From positions 1-12,670 of the forward strand of contig JAEWYA010000145.1 in the NCBI GenBank assembly GCA_023395775.1: a stretch of DNA of 12,670 nt, written 5' to 3'. Positions 1-6,480 of this stretch are shown piece by piece; position 1 is the first letter of the stretch; every line of letters begins with the position of its first letter. The stretch is from Bacillota bacterium (GTDB taxonomy: Bacteria; Bacillota; Clostridia; Oscillospirales; Oscillospiraceae). Below the pieces are notes generated by a model, which did no database searches, had not been told where the DNA came from, and saw only the letters and a list, made by a program, of their open reading frames with translations. The translations under genes and the position numbers were made by a program.

Positions 1-345
1 CATGTGGCCCGGGTCCGCATTCATAGCCTGGGCCTTCAAAATGGCCTTTGCGTTGTGATAATCGTATTTTAGCTTAAAAATATCCAAATATCGTTTGTCC
101 GGTGCACTGTCGCCCAGGTCCTGTAAAGTTTCTTCCCTTGCGGCGGTAATCGCCGCGTCCATAGCCTCCGGACTCTCAAGGCTCATGGTGGGATACCCGC
201 CCTCCTGCAGGAGTTTCACCACTTCCTCGTCGCTGCGGGCAGCCAGGATCTGCTCCATTCGCTCGCCCGTCAGCAGCCCCGTCTCCATGGCGCGGATGCG
301 GGCGGATATCACCAGATAATCGGTGTCCTTGATTTTTTTTGACAA
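1..345 (-). CDS. ntpC: V-type ATPase subunit C (partial, N-terminal 115 residues)
   Basis: This is the start of the V-ATPase C subunit (subunit d type), the funnel-like protein that couples the membrane rotor ring to the central stalk of the V1 motor. It runs off the left edge, so only 115 residues are visible. The start is TTG at 345-343, chosen because a GGGAGGA ribosome binding site (352-358) lies 6 bases upstream and the protein begins L/M-SKKIKDTDYLVISARIRA, a normal N-terminus for the family. The segment LKYDYHNAKAILKA near residue 100 is the conserved motif of bacterial and archaeal C subunits. It lies 27 bases after ntpE in the same operon. Family identity is firm from the motif and gene order. 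Confidence 0.9.
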   Translation of the reverse strand, partial: MSKKIKDTDYLVISARIRAMETGLLTGERMEQILAARSDEEVVKLLQEGGYPTMSLESPEAMDAAITAAREETLQDLGDSAPDKRYLDIFKLKYDYHNAKAILKAQAMNADPGHM

Positions 346-372
346 GGCGCTTCCTCCCAGCTCTTCGATTTG

Positions 373-963
373 TTATGCTTCCGGGAATAAAATCCTGGCG
401 ACCTCGCCGGCCATCTCGCCTCTTTGCAGACGCACCAGCGTATCAAAGGTGCAGTTGACCTCCACGCTGCCGTCCACCAGAATAAAGCCACCCTTCAGCG
501 CCCGCGTCTGGTCGGAAAGAGTCAGCTTCCCGTTCAGCTTCTTGTTGGCCGCGTCTACCGCGGCCTGGCCCACCTTTTCCCGGTCCGCCGGAGAGAAAAC
601 CACTTCTCCCCTGCCCTCGGTTGCGGCTTGGGCCAGCAGGTCCGCCGCCACGGCGATGTATCGTTCCTCCGACATAGCGCAGAGCTTTTCAAGCGCCAGA
701 TTGAACGCGGTTTCCACCTGGGATTGCCGCGCGGAAAGCAGGTCCTTCCGGGCCTCCATCTGCGCTACGCTCACCAGGCGCTCCTCCCGCTCCGCGGCGG
801 CCTTTTCATTTTTCGCCCTGGCGTCCGCGGCCTCATGATCCGCCTGAGTGCGGTATTTCGCCGTGATTTTCTCGGCCTCGGTCTGTGCCCCGGCCAGCAG
901 GCGGTCAATCTCCGCCTGTGTGTCGGCGGCAATGCGGTCCGTGATCTTTTCGATTCCGTTCAT
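373..963 (-). CDS. ntpE: V-type ATPase subunit E (peripheral stalk)
   Basis: Subunit E forms the peripheral stalk (stator) together with the F/G-type subunit and holds the catalytic A3B3 head still while the rotor turns. The protein has 196 residues, normal for the family. Residues 1 to about 105 are a long charged, alanine-rich helix (coiled coil). The C-terminal part is the globular head-binding domain, with the typical ending GGFILVDGSVEVNCTFDTL followed by a segment closing in ARILFPEA. There is no signal peptide or membrane segment, so it is cytoplasmic. The ATG at 963-961 is preceded by AAAGGGGAT at good spacing. It sits 22 bases after ntpK and 27 before ntpC. Confidence 0.93.
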   Translation of the reverse strand: MNGIEKITDRIAADTQAEIDRLLAGAQTEAEKITAKYRTQADHEAADARAKNEKAAAEREERLVSVAQMEARKDLLSARQSQVETAFNLALEKLCAMSEERYIAVAADLLAQAATEGRGEVVFSPADREKVGQAAVDAANKKLNGKLTLSDQTRALKGGFILVDGSVEVNCTFDTLVRLQRGEMAGEVARILFPEA

Positions 964-985
964 GTCAAATCCCCTTTCTGCGGGG

Positions 986-1474
986 TTACTTGCTGATGTT
1001 GATAATCATGAGCATGGACGCCAGCAGGGACAATATGGCGTAGAACTCCACGGTGATGCACAAAACCATGCCCTTGGCCCAGTCGTCCGGCTTTTTGGCC
1101 AGAATATTGATGGATGCAGCGGCCACGCGGCCCTGAGCGATGGCAGAGAACAGTCCGCCCAGCGCCATGGGCAGGCACGCCACTAAATACTGCAAGCCCA
1201 CCTGAAGGGAAATGTCGGGGATAGAGCCGCCCAGCAGTCCCATGCGGAAAATAGCAAAGAACCACACCACCAGACCGTACAAGCCTTGCGTGCCGGGGAT
1301 AACCTGCAGAATCATGACCTTGCCGAACTTGGTGGGGTCCTGGCACAGAAGGCCGGTGCCCGCCTCGCCGGCAATGCCGGTGCCCTTTGCGGAGCCAATG
1401 CCGGAGAGTCCCGCCGCCAGACCAGCGCCCAGCAGCGCCAGAGCCAGACCACCGAATGCTTCAAAGAATCCCAT
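986..1474 (-). CDS. ntpK: V-type ATPase subunit K (proteolipid, rotor ring; probably Na+-binding)
   Basis: This is the membrane proteolipid that forms the rotating ion-carrying ring. It has 162 residues with four membrane helices in two related hairpins (fused, 16-kDa type). Helix 2 carries IPGTQGLYG (residues 59-67) and helix 4 carries VEFYAIL, with the ion-binding glutamate E143. T62, Q63, Q114 and E143 match the side-chain Na+ ligands T64, Q65, Q110 and E139 of Enterococcus hirae NtpK, and I59 takes the place of L61, which contributes only its backbone. The start ATG at 1474 has a strong AAGGAGG site that directly follows the ntpI stop codon, so the two genes are translationally close. Na+ rather than H+ use is inferred from the ligands. 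Confidence 0.94.
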   Translation of the reverse strand: MGFFEAFGGLALALLGAGLAAGLSGIGSAKGTGIAGEAGTGLLCQDPTKFGKVMILQVIPGTQGLYGLVVWFFAIFRMGLLGGSIPDISLQVGLQYLVACLPMALGGLFSAIAQGRVAAASINILAKKPDDWAKGMVLCITVEFYAILSLLASMLMIINISK

Positions 1475-1488
1475 GATGAATTTCCTCC

Positions 1489-3423
1489 TTATTCTTTTAC
1501 GATATCAACATATTTTGTATTGATCTCCAGAGGCCGGAATCGTCTACCACCGTCCTCGTAGAACTTGTTGAAATACTCCAGGCACTGAAGTCTCAGGTCG
1601 TGGACATAGCAGCCCAGCAGATTCAGGGCAAAGTTCAGCGCGTTACCCGCCATGGAGATGATGAGAAACATCACCACGTTGCCGGGGATGGCGCCCAAAG
1701 TGTTGAACACCTGCGCGATGACGCTGCCCGCCAGCATCAGGGCCATAAGACGGGAGTAGGACAAAATGTCTCCGAAATAGCCCGTCACATGGTTATAGAG
1801 GGAGCCGATCACCGCCGTCACCTTGCCGAAACCTTTGGCGTTCCATCCGGAGCCCACCAGCACCATCACGCCGCCGCCGATCAGCACAATCCGGGTCACT
1901 CCCAGAATGGCCAGCGCCAGTCCCGCGAACACGACCCACCAGGTCACTTCCTCCCAGACGGCGTCCATAATCTGCCCGCGCTTGAGCTTCTTATAGAAGC
2001 TGATGGCCATGCCGGTATTGATCTGGACGAAGCCAAGGCACATGGCGCCCACCAAAATCATCAGCGTATCGTCCAGCGGGGTGAACAGGGCCGGCAGGGC
2101 AAATACCGTGCCGGGACTGAGGATGCCCACAAGCTGTGTCAGGAAATCTCCGAAAAAGCCGCCTGTGATCATGCCCATGATAAACGTACTGATGCCGCAA
2201 AGGCCCATCAGTCCAAAAAAATGAGCCATGCCGCCCTTGGGCCTGTACTTTTTGAGAATGATTGCCGAAGCCAGCATCATCAAAATGCCGTATCCCATAT
2301 CCGCCATCATGACGCCGTAAAACAAAATAAAGAATGGCGCCATCAGCGGGTTGGGGTCCAGACTCCCGTATGCCGGCAGGGAGTACATATCCGTCACCAT
2401 GTTCAGCGGCTTTGTCAGCCAGTTGTTTTTCAGCTGCACGGGGACGTCCCGATACTCTTCCTCACTGGGCTCGGCGGTCTCCCACGCGCAGTCCCGCTTT
2501 TCAAGCAGGGCCGCAAGCTTTTTCTCCGCCTCCGCGGGGACCCAGCCCTGGAAAAAGACGATGGTCCCGTCGGTCAGCAGGCGCTGGGCGTCCGCATCCT
2601 CCGCCGCCTCGGCGTTCAGGCGGTCGGCATAAGTCCGCAGGGCATCCCGCGCGCCGCCGCAGGCGGCAAGCGCCTCCGTGACCCGCTTCTGCTCCGCTTC
2701 ATTTTCCGCAGCAGACTTTTCAAGCCTCGCCAGATTCTCCGCTGGAGTCCCGGCGCAGTCCGGAAAAGTCACCACGCTGAAACCGGCTCGACGCAGAATC
2801 TCCATCGCCGCTTCCTCGTCCGCCCTGTGGCAGACCAGCAGCAGATACTTCTGCGTTTTGTCCGCACCCGCGGGATACAGCTCCGCGGCCATTTTACCGC
2901 CGCTCAGCTCCGCTCGCAGCGCACCCACGTCCGTGGCTGCGGGGCAGACACCCAGACGGAAGACCACATGGGCCGTGTCCGGCGTCTCCAGTGGGAAATC
3001 CAGATTCTTCCATGGCGTCAGGGCTGCGGCGCGGGCCGTCAGCCGTCCCTTCCGGCTCTGGAGTCCGGCCAGCTCTGTCAGCAGGCCGTTAATCTTCTCA
3101 CAGGTTGCTTTCGCCTGCTCCGCAGAGTCGCTGCTGAGGAATTCCGACTCCTTGATGGGCCTTCGCTGGATAAACAGTCCATCCTTTACTGCGGCGTACC
3201 GCCGGATGGCGTTCAGGGCGGTAGTCACGTCGGCGATGGCTCCTTTGGCGTCCATCAGCGGGGACGCACCCCGGCGCAGCAGCGCCGACCAGGCCGGGTC
3301 GTTCAGCAAGCCGTCCGGCTCGCTGATCTCCACGCAGCCAAGACGCAGCAGCGCCCGCAGCAATTCGTCCCGTTCCTCCGCCATGGCCACCACGCGGAGC
3401 TTTTTCATTTTTACGATGGCCAT
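1489..3423 (-). CDS. ntpI: V-type ATPase subunit I (subunit a, ion channel stator)
   Basis: This 644-residue protein is the static membrane subunit that forms the two ion half-channels beside the K ring. Residues 1 to about 340 are the cytoplasmic arm that binds the peripheral stalks. The rest holds about seven to eight membrane helices, the first starting near MAPFFILFYGVMMADMGYG. The essential channel arginine is R558 in the motif FGDILSYSRLMAL. The C-terminus HDLRLQCLEYFNKFYEDGG with FRPL is typical of the family. Length is normal. The ATG at 3423 lies one base after the ntpF stop. A second ATG five codons in (MKKLRVVAM) is an alternative start, and no strong ribosome binding site separates the two. 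Confidence 0.94.
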   Translation of the reverse strand: MAIVKMKKLRVVAMAEERDELLRALLRLGCVEISEPDGLLNDPAWSALLRRGASPLMDAKGAIADVTTALNAIRRYAAVKDGLFIQRRPIKESEFLSSDSAEQAKATCEKINGLLTELAGLQSRKGRLTARAAALTPWKNLDFPLETPDTAHVVFRLGVCPAATDVGALRAELSGGKMAAELYPAGADKTQKYLLLVCHRADEEAAMEILRRAGFSVVTFPDCAGTPAENLARLEKSAAENEAEQKRVTEALAACGGARDALRTYADRLNAEAAEDADAQRLLTDGTIVFFQGWVPAEAEKKLAALLEKRDCAWETAEPSEEEYRDVPVQLKNNWLTKPLNMVTDMYSLPAYGSLDPNPLMAPFFILFYGVMMADMGYGILMMLASAIILKKYRPKGGMAHFFGLMGLCGISTFIMGMITGGFFGDFLTQLVGILSPGTVFALPALFTPLDDTLMILVGAMCLGFVQINTGMAISFYKKLKRGQIMDAVWEEVTWWVVFAGLALAILGVTRIVLIGGGVMVLVGSGWNAKGFGKVTAVIGSLYNHVTGYFGDILSYSRLMALMLAGSVIAQVFNTLGAIPGNVVMFLIISMAGNALNFALNLLGCYVHDLRLQCLEYFNKFYEDGGRRFRPLEINTKYVDIVKE

Positions 3424-3424
3424 T

Positions 3425-3739
3425 TTACTGCTTCACGACCTTTCCAACGATACGCTCCACGGCCTCAGACATATGGGCCTTCGCCTGTCCGGCCAAGGCT
3501 TCGCATTCCTGGGCGGTACCCTCTCGGATCTTCGCGCATCGCTCTTCGGCGCGGCCCTCTGCCTCTCGCAGCAGCCGCTTGCTCTCCTCTGCGGCCTGAG
3601 TCCGCATCTGCTCCAAAAGCGCGAGCCCATTTTTCTCCGCCTGGGCAATCCGCTCCTTTGCCTCCTGCTCCGCAGTGGCTTTACGCGCCTTGTTCTCATT
3701 TTCCGCCTTGTTGACGGCCTCAATGGCTTCCAGTGACAT
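3425..3739 (-). CDS. ntpF: V-type ATPase subunit F/H (G-type peripheral stalk)
   Basis: This is a 104-residue, almost entirely helical, charged protein that pairs with subunit E in the peripheral stalk (NtpF of E. hirae, AhaH of archaea, subunit G of other V-ATPases). It is rich in Glu, Lys, Ala and Arg with no proline, has no membrane segment, and ends in a short AVERIVGKVV amphipathic helix as family members do. It is the first gene of the operon, as in ntpFIKECGABD of E. hirae. The ATG at 3739 follows a GAAGGTGATC ribosome binding site. Sequence identity in this family is low, so the assignment leans on gene position as well as composition. Confidence 0.87.
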   Translation of the reverse strand: MSLEAIEAVNKAENENKARKATAEQEAKERIAQAEKNGLALLEQMRTQAAEESKRLLREAEGRAEERCAKIREGTAQECEALAGQAKAHMSEAVERIVGKVVKQ

Positions 3740-3803
3740 TCTTTGATCACCTTCTCTCCCAATGATTAGTATTGTTTTCCATTATCATACAATACCTAAT
3801 CAG

Positions 3804-3832
3804 ATTATATGGTATTTGCATCTGTAAAGCAA
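3804..3832 (-). promoter_or_regulatory. Housekeeping-type promoter of the V-ATPase operon
   Basis: Read on the minus strand, a -35 box TTGCTT (3832-3827) is followed by exactly 17 bases and a perfect -10 box TATAAT (3809-3804). Transcription would begin near 3797, giving a leader of about 58 bases before ntpF. No operator or hairpin is obvious in the leader. Confidence 0.75.
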
Positions 3833-3986
3833 GGCCATTTTTTTATTCTGCATTCCTTTCCGGGCTTTTGTTCATACTTTTATAACAAAAACGGACAAAC
3901 GGTCCACAAAAAATTTATTGTATATGCCTATGGTTTTTCGCAGACACTCAGACACATCCCGGTTTCGGAAGGAAGCGCCCCTAAAA

Positions 3987-4028
3987 GCGGAAAAAGCAGA
4001 ACGCTTTCCAAACGGAAGCGCTCTGCTT
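3987..4028 (-). terminator. Rho-independent terminator of the DivIVA-like gene
   Basis: An inverted repeat (arms 3994-4009 and 4014-4028, core AGCAGA and GCGCTTCC) with an AAAC loop forms a long stem with one mismatch and one bulge. On the minus strand it is followed by TTTTTCCGC and more T bases. It starts 8 bases after the stop codon of the gene at 4036-4596 and separates it from the V-ATPase promoter. Confidence 0.85.
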
Positions 4029-4035
4029 ATATCAG

Positions 4036-4596
4036 TCAATGCTTTTTCTGGCCGCTGACCGAGCAAACCATCTCGTTGAGCTCCTTGCCGGTCTGGTCCA
4101 TGGCGCGGGGCAGCTGAGAGAGGCCAACCTCGATTTTCCGCAATTCCGCGGTGACCTGAACCGCAGTAGCGCCGAAAGCCCCGGCCATATCCTGATACTG
4201 CCTTTGTATGTCGGATACCAGCGCATTCAGCCGCGCAGTGGTGGCAGACTCCAGCTCGCTGGCCCGCCGCCGGGCCTGGCACTCGATGTCCCCCACTTGC
4301 GCCCGGACCTCCTGATAGGACTGCGCCTGAGGGCGCAGTTCCTCCAGCTCGGCGGAAAGGCTTTCGATCTTCCCCCGCAGCTCTTCCGCCTCTTTCCGGG
4401 CTGAATCCTCCTGTTCCCGCAGCAAAAGATCCAGCTTCTTTTGCAGGGCCTCATTTTCGGCGCGGAGATCGTTGTTCTCCCGAAGGAGCGCCTCCTGAGC
4501 GTCCGTGTTCTCCTGCGCCGTTTTTTGAATGTACTGAATGACTTCCTCTTTGTCAAAGCCACCGAATGCAACGCTTTTGAAATTTTTTGTCTCCAT
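4036..4596 (-). CDS. DivIVA-like coiled-coil protein
   Basis: The protein has 186 residues. The N-terminus (METKNFKSVAFGGFDKEEVIQYIQ) resembles the short membrane- or pole-binding head of DivIVA/GpsB-type proteins, in which a G-F-x-x-x-x-V-x-x-Y-I pattern is typical. Residues 25 to about 105 form a continuous charged coiled coil rich in Glu, Leu, Gln and Arg. The remainder is helical with a mixed C-terminus. There is no signal peptide or membrane helix. Many clostridia carry such proteins of unknown precise role, probably scaffolds in division, growth or sporulation. ATG 4596 is preceded by GAAGGAG at 8 bases. The gene is monocistronic, with its own promoter (4735-4763) and terminator. The cellular role is inference. 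Confidence 0.7.
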   Translation of the reverse strand: METKNFKSVAFGGFDKEEVIQYIQKTAQENTDAQEALLRENNDLRAENEALQKKLDLLLREQEDSARKEAEELRGKIESLSAELEELRPQAQSYQEVRAQVGDIECQARRRASELESATTARLNALVSDIQRQYQDMAGAFGATAVQVTAELRKIEVGLSQLPRAMDQTGKELNEMVCSVSGQKKH

Positions 4597-4728
4597 TGTT
4601 GCCGCTCCTTCTCCGGGTCCCGCCCACGCCTCCGCCGGCGGTTTTCAGGTATGCCGCCGTGCGCAGGCAAATCTCTCAAAGGGCTTCATCCGCCTTGACT
4701 CTTGCCGGGCAGCTGCCCATTGCGGTAT
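4597..4728 (-). other. GC-rich leader upstream of the DivIVA-like gene, possibly structured
   Basis: Between the predicted transcription start (about 4728) and the start codon lies a leader of about 130 bases. On the minus strand ATCCGC and GCGGAT can pair around a GGGCAGCTGCCC palindrome, although the outer arm begins near the predicted start. Further down, GGCGG pairs with CCGCC around a 12-base loop (4637-4658). I match it to no riboswitch or small RNA family. No long reading frame in it has an independent ribosome binding site. Confidence 0.3.
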
Positions 4729-4734
4729 GCGGAT

Positions 4735-4763
4735 ATTATAGCATGCCATTTTTTTCTTTACAA
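4735..4763 (-). promoter_or_regulatory. Promoter of the DivIVA-like gene
   Basis: On the minus strand -35 TTGTAA (4763-4758), a 17-base spacer and -10 TATAAT (4740-4735) fit the housekeeping sigma factor. A TG one base upstream of the -10 box (TGCTATAAT) makes it an extended -10 promoter. It is divergent from the tRNA promoter 40 bases away. Confidence 0.72.
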
Positions 4764-4801
4764 GCCCTCACAAAAAAAGTGAAAAGATTGTAAAAAAATG
4801 C

Positions 4802-4830
4802 TTGCATTTTGAAATCAGCCATGCTATTAT
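4802..4830 (+). promoter_or_regulatory. Promoter of the tRNA-Arg gene
   Basis: TTGCAT (4802-4807), a 17-base spacer and TATTAT (4825-4830), preceded by TGC (extended -10), lie just upstream of the tRNA, with a predicted start near 4837. Confidence 0.65.
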
Positions 4831-4857
4831 AAATAAGCTGTTTGAAAACAGTGGTAC

Positions 4858-4934
4858 GCGCCGTTAGCTCAGCTGGATAGAGCGTCTGGCTACGGACCAG
4901 AAGGCCGGGGGTTCGAATCCCTCACGGCGTACCA
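4858..4934 (+). tRNA. tRNA-Arg (anticodon ACG)
   Basis: A complete 77-base tRNA with encoded CCA (4932-4934). The acceptor arms GCGCCGT (4858-4864) and ACGGCGT (4924-4930) pair with one G-T wobble. The D arm TAGCTCAGCTGG is canonical. The anticodon stem TCTGG/CCAGA encloses the loop CTACGGA, placing ACG at 4892-4894. The T arm has stem GGGGG/CCCTC and loop TTCGAAT. ACG (A34 normally deaminated to inosine) reads CGU, CGC and CGA arginine codons. The gene has its own promoter and terminator and is followed by a gene stretch of accessory character. Confidence 0.97.
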
Positions 4935-4940
4935 AAGCTA

Positions 4941-4980
4941 CCCCTTGCGGCTCTAAGCCGCAAGGGGACTTTTGTTTTTT
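4941..4980 (+). terminator. Rho-independent terminator of tRNA-Arg
   Basis: A perfect 12-bp stem, CCCCTTGCGGCT (4941-4952) with AGCCGCAAGGGG (4956-4967) around a CTA loop, is followed by AC and a T-rich run ending in TTTTTT at 4980. Confidence 0.93.
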
Positions 4981-5027
4981 ACGGTACCTATCAAAGTACA
5001 CATTTGATTTTTGAGTATCTATATGTT

Positions 5028-5045
5028 ATGTATCATATGATACAT
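5028..5045. repeat. Perfect 18-bp palindrome
   Basis: ATGTATCATATGATACAT is identical to its reverse complement. It lies between the tRNA terminator and the 3' end of the membrane-protein gene (5079-5573), with no gene reading toward it as a promoter. It could be a protein-binding site, or the cruciform-forming tip of a termination or processing region. Its function is unknown. Confidence 0.6.
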
Positions 5046-5046
5046 C

Positions 5047-5076
5047 CGCCCCTATCCAATTCAGGATGAATGGGCG
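5047..5076. terminator. Imperfect hairpin after the membrane-protein gene
   Basis: CGCCC and ATCC (5047-5057) can pair with GGAT and GGGCG (5064-5076) around AATTCA, with an internal loop. On the plus strand a T7 run follows at 5082-5088, six bases after the stem. On the minus strand, where the neighbouring gene ends at 5079, no T run follows. It is a weak terminator candidate in either direction. Confidence 0.3.
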
Positions 5077-5078
5077 CT

Positions 5079-5573
5079 CTATTTTTTTGCAGTTCGATGG
5101 CCCTGTTTACGTCTGTTTACAGCACCCAAAATGTAACCGGCTGCAAATATGAAAATCATTAACACAACGCCAATGACCTGCATAGCTGTTGCCGAGGCCT
5201 GACCGATCACATTTTTTTGAGGTTCAAAAAGAATTGCAATTCTTGCAGTCAAGAGAATGGGCCCCGACGCGGTAAAGCATTGTGACAGGCCTGCCAGAAA
5301 TAAATTTCTGGTATCATCGCTGTGCAAAAGAAATTCCCATACGTATAGCAGCAAGGACAAAATCCCCACTGCGTTTCCGATTAGCATAGCCGGCACGAAA
5401 TGCCAGGACGTTTGAGAATACAGATTTCCCAAGTAAAACCAACAAATCATAATAACAGCGGGAATTAAATAAAAAAGCAACGTTCCAATTCCCGGAATCA
5501 TCAGGGTTAAGTTTAAAATGTAGCCGGCGATTACGGGTATGAGTGTTAATGTAATCAGAATGCTCTTCCTCAC
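5079..5573 (-). CDS. Unrecognised five-helix membrane protein
   Basis: I do not recognise this 164-residue protein. It has about five hydrophobic helices (roughly residues 5-25, 30-50, 58-80, 92-115 and 128-152) joined by short loops, and a basic tail NRRKQGHRTAKK that should be cytoplasmic. The loop after helix 3 reads HSDDT. No catalytic motif or typical transporter signature stands out. The start is GTG at 5573-5571, supported by AAGGAG at suitable spacing. An extended -10 promoter lies at 5623-5651. The gene is divergent from the protein at 5850-6236. It is AT-richer than the flanking core genes, and the segment coding HSDDT is repeated upstream of its own start (5626-5644). Confidence 0.65.
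   Translation of the reverse strand: MRKSILITLTLIPVIAGYILNLTLMIPGIGTLLFYLIPAVIMICWFYLGNLYSQTSWHFVPAMLIGNAVGILSLLLYVWEFLLHSDDTRNLFLAGLSQCFTASGPILLTARIAILFEPQKNVIGQASATAMQVIGVVLMIFIFAAGYILGAVNRRKQGHRTAKK
5311..5329 (+). repeat. 19-bp direct repeat, copy 1 (inside membrane-protein gene)
   Basis: GTATCATCGCTGTGCAAAA occurs here and again at 5626-5644, same orientation, 315 bases apart. With the preceding bases the similarity extends to 28 bases with two mismatches. Here it encodes LLHSDDT on the minus strand. Confidence 0.85.
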
Positions 5574-5622
5574 TTCGGCTTCTCCTTCACGTCTGCTTTT
5601 TTGCTAAATACCAGCCAAATTT

Positions 5623-5651
5623 ATTGTATCATCGCTGTGCAAAAAGCACAA
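5623..5651 (-). promoter_or_regulatory. Promoter of the five-helix membrane protein
   Basis: On the minus strand TTGTGC (5651-5646), a 17-base spacer and TACAAT (5628-5623) with an extended TGA before the -10 box. Transcription would start near 5616, about 43 bases before the GTG start codon. Most of the spacer lies inside copy 2 of the 19-base repeat. Confidence 0.55.
5626..5644 (+). repeat. 19-bp direct repeat, copy 2 (upstream of membrane-protein gene)
   Basis: Identical to 5311-5329. This copy overlaps the predicted promoter spacer of the membrane-protein gene and the end of the start-less reading frame. Confidence 0.85.
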
Positions 5652-5849
5652 GGTATATTTCCCCTTTGGCGCATTCATGCTGTACATCTTCCGTCCGTAT
5701 GATTTATATGATTTGTTATACCAGATAAACTCGATAGGCATCGATTTGTCAAGGAACATGCGGCTGATAGAATCAGCCCTTGCGGACTTCCCTCTGAGTT
5801 CCCCAAGTCCATTGTCCTGAATATACTAGGGCGAAAGGTGGGAATGGAG

Positions 5850-6236
5850 ATGTTTGCAAAGATATCAAATCCTGAAATTTTTATTTACGACGGAGAGACA
5901 GGCGAATTTATATCGGAGACAAAATTCAGTTTATCATCTGATGCCGAAAAAGCGTTGCTGGATATGGTTAATTACAATAAAGTCCCGCCAAGTTTATTAT
6001 TACTCAATTTGAAGTTTCAGCCCTCGGATCACTTTATTCCGCCGTCATTAGAAGGGCCGGTTAAGCGCATAGGGATCATCAAAGGATTGTTTACGGACGC
6101 CAACTCCGGGGAACTGATCCCGGTGGAAATACGCATCCGATACGACGCAATGGCCCGCGGAAACCTATCACGGGATCAATACTTTTTTGACAGCGTCGAA
6201 TACAGCAACATAGAATTGGAAGGGGTCAGCTATTAG
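5850..6236 (+). CDS. Unrecognised soluble protein
   Basis: I do not recognise this protein of 128 residues (132 from the first possible start). It begins MFAKISNPEIFIYDGETGEF and has alternating hydrophobic and polar stretches suggesting a mainly beta-rich, cytoplasmic fold. There is no signal peptide, membrane helix or cysteine cluster. The ATG at 5850 is preferred because AAAGGTGG (5834-5841) lies 8 bases before it. GTG at 5838 and ATG at 5844 are in frame but too close to that site. The gene stands alone between the start-less frame and a terminator (6321-6351). It is divergent from the membrane protein, so the two could be functionally linked, but nothing in the sequence proves this. Confidence 0.65.
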   Translation: MFAKISNPEIFIYDGETGEFISETKFSLSSDAEKALLDMVNYNKVPPSLLLLNLKFQPSDHFIPPSLEGPVKRIGIIKGLFTDANSGELIPVEIRIRYDAMARGNLSRDQYFFDSVEYSNIELEGVSY

Positions 6237-6320
6237 CGCGAAGGCCGTCCTCCGATAGCAGCTGGAAAAACAAGAACATTCAAAAAAAGCGAAAGTAGCC
6301 GACATCCCTTCTCCCTTTCA

Positions 6321-6351
6321 GGCAGACCGCCGTTACGGTGGTCTGCCTTTT
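6321..6351 (+). terminator. Rho-independent terminator after the 128-residue protein
   Basis: GGCAGACCGCCG (6321-6332) pairs with CGGTGGTCTGCC (6336-6347) around a TTA loop, 12 bp with one G-T pair, followed by TTTT. It lies 84 bases after the stop codon. Confidence 0.85.
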
Positions 6352-6480
6352 GAATTTCTGTATTTTTTTCTTCCGTCCAAAATTTCCGCTGAACACAGAT
6401 AAAAAAATGCCTTGAAACAAACATGATATTGAAACTTTTGCAGATAATATGATTAAAACGTACGAAAGGAGAATATTACC

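Larger units (their letters stand above)
5604..5825 (-). pseudogene. Start-less reading frame, possible gene remnant
   Basis: On the minus strand 73 codons are open from a stop at 5826-5828 to a TAG at 5604-5606. The first in-frame ATG (5759) gives only 51 residues and lacks a nearby ribosome binding site. The composition looks protein-like (for example MPIEFIWYNKSYKSYGRKMY), but I recognise no family. The last residues, FLHSDDTINLAGI, resemble FLLHSDDTRNLFLAGL of the membrane protein downstream, in the same frame, through the 19-base repeat. It may be the 3' end of a deleted gene, or chance. No evidence shows it is expressed. Confidence 0.35.

Noticed and set aside
1600..3714. Very long plus-strand open frame opposite ntpI
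   Set aside because: Histidine/glutamine/arginine-rich shadow of the GC-rich ntpI gene, with no ribosome binding site and no family resemblance.
2678..3736. Another long plus-strand frame opposite ntpI and ntpF
   Set aside because: Serine/arginine/alanine-rich composition typical of an antisense shadow; the real genes are on the minus strand.
5780..5827. Promoter-like TATACT before the 128-residue protein
   Set aside because: No -35 box at proper spacing, and the implied start would leave no room for the ribosome binding site.
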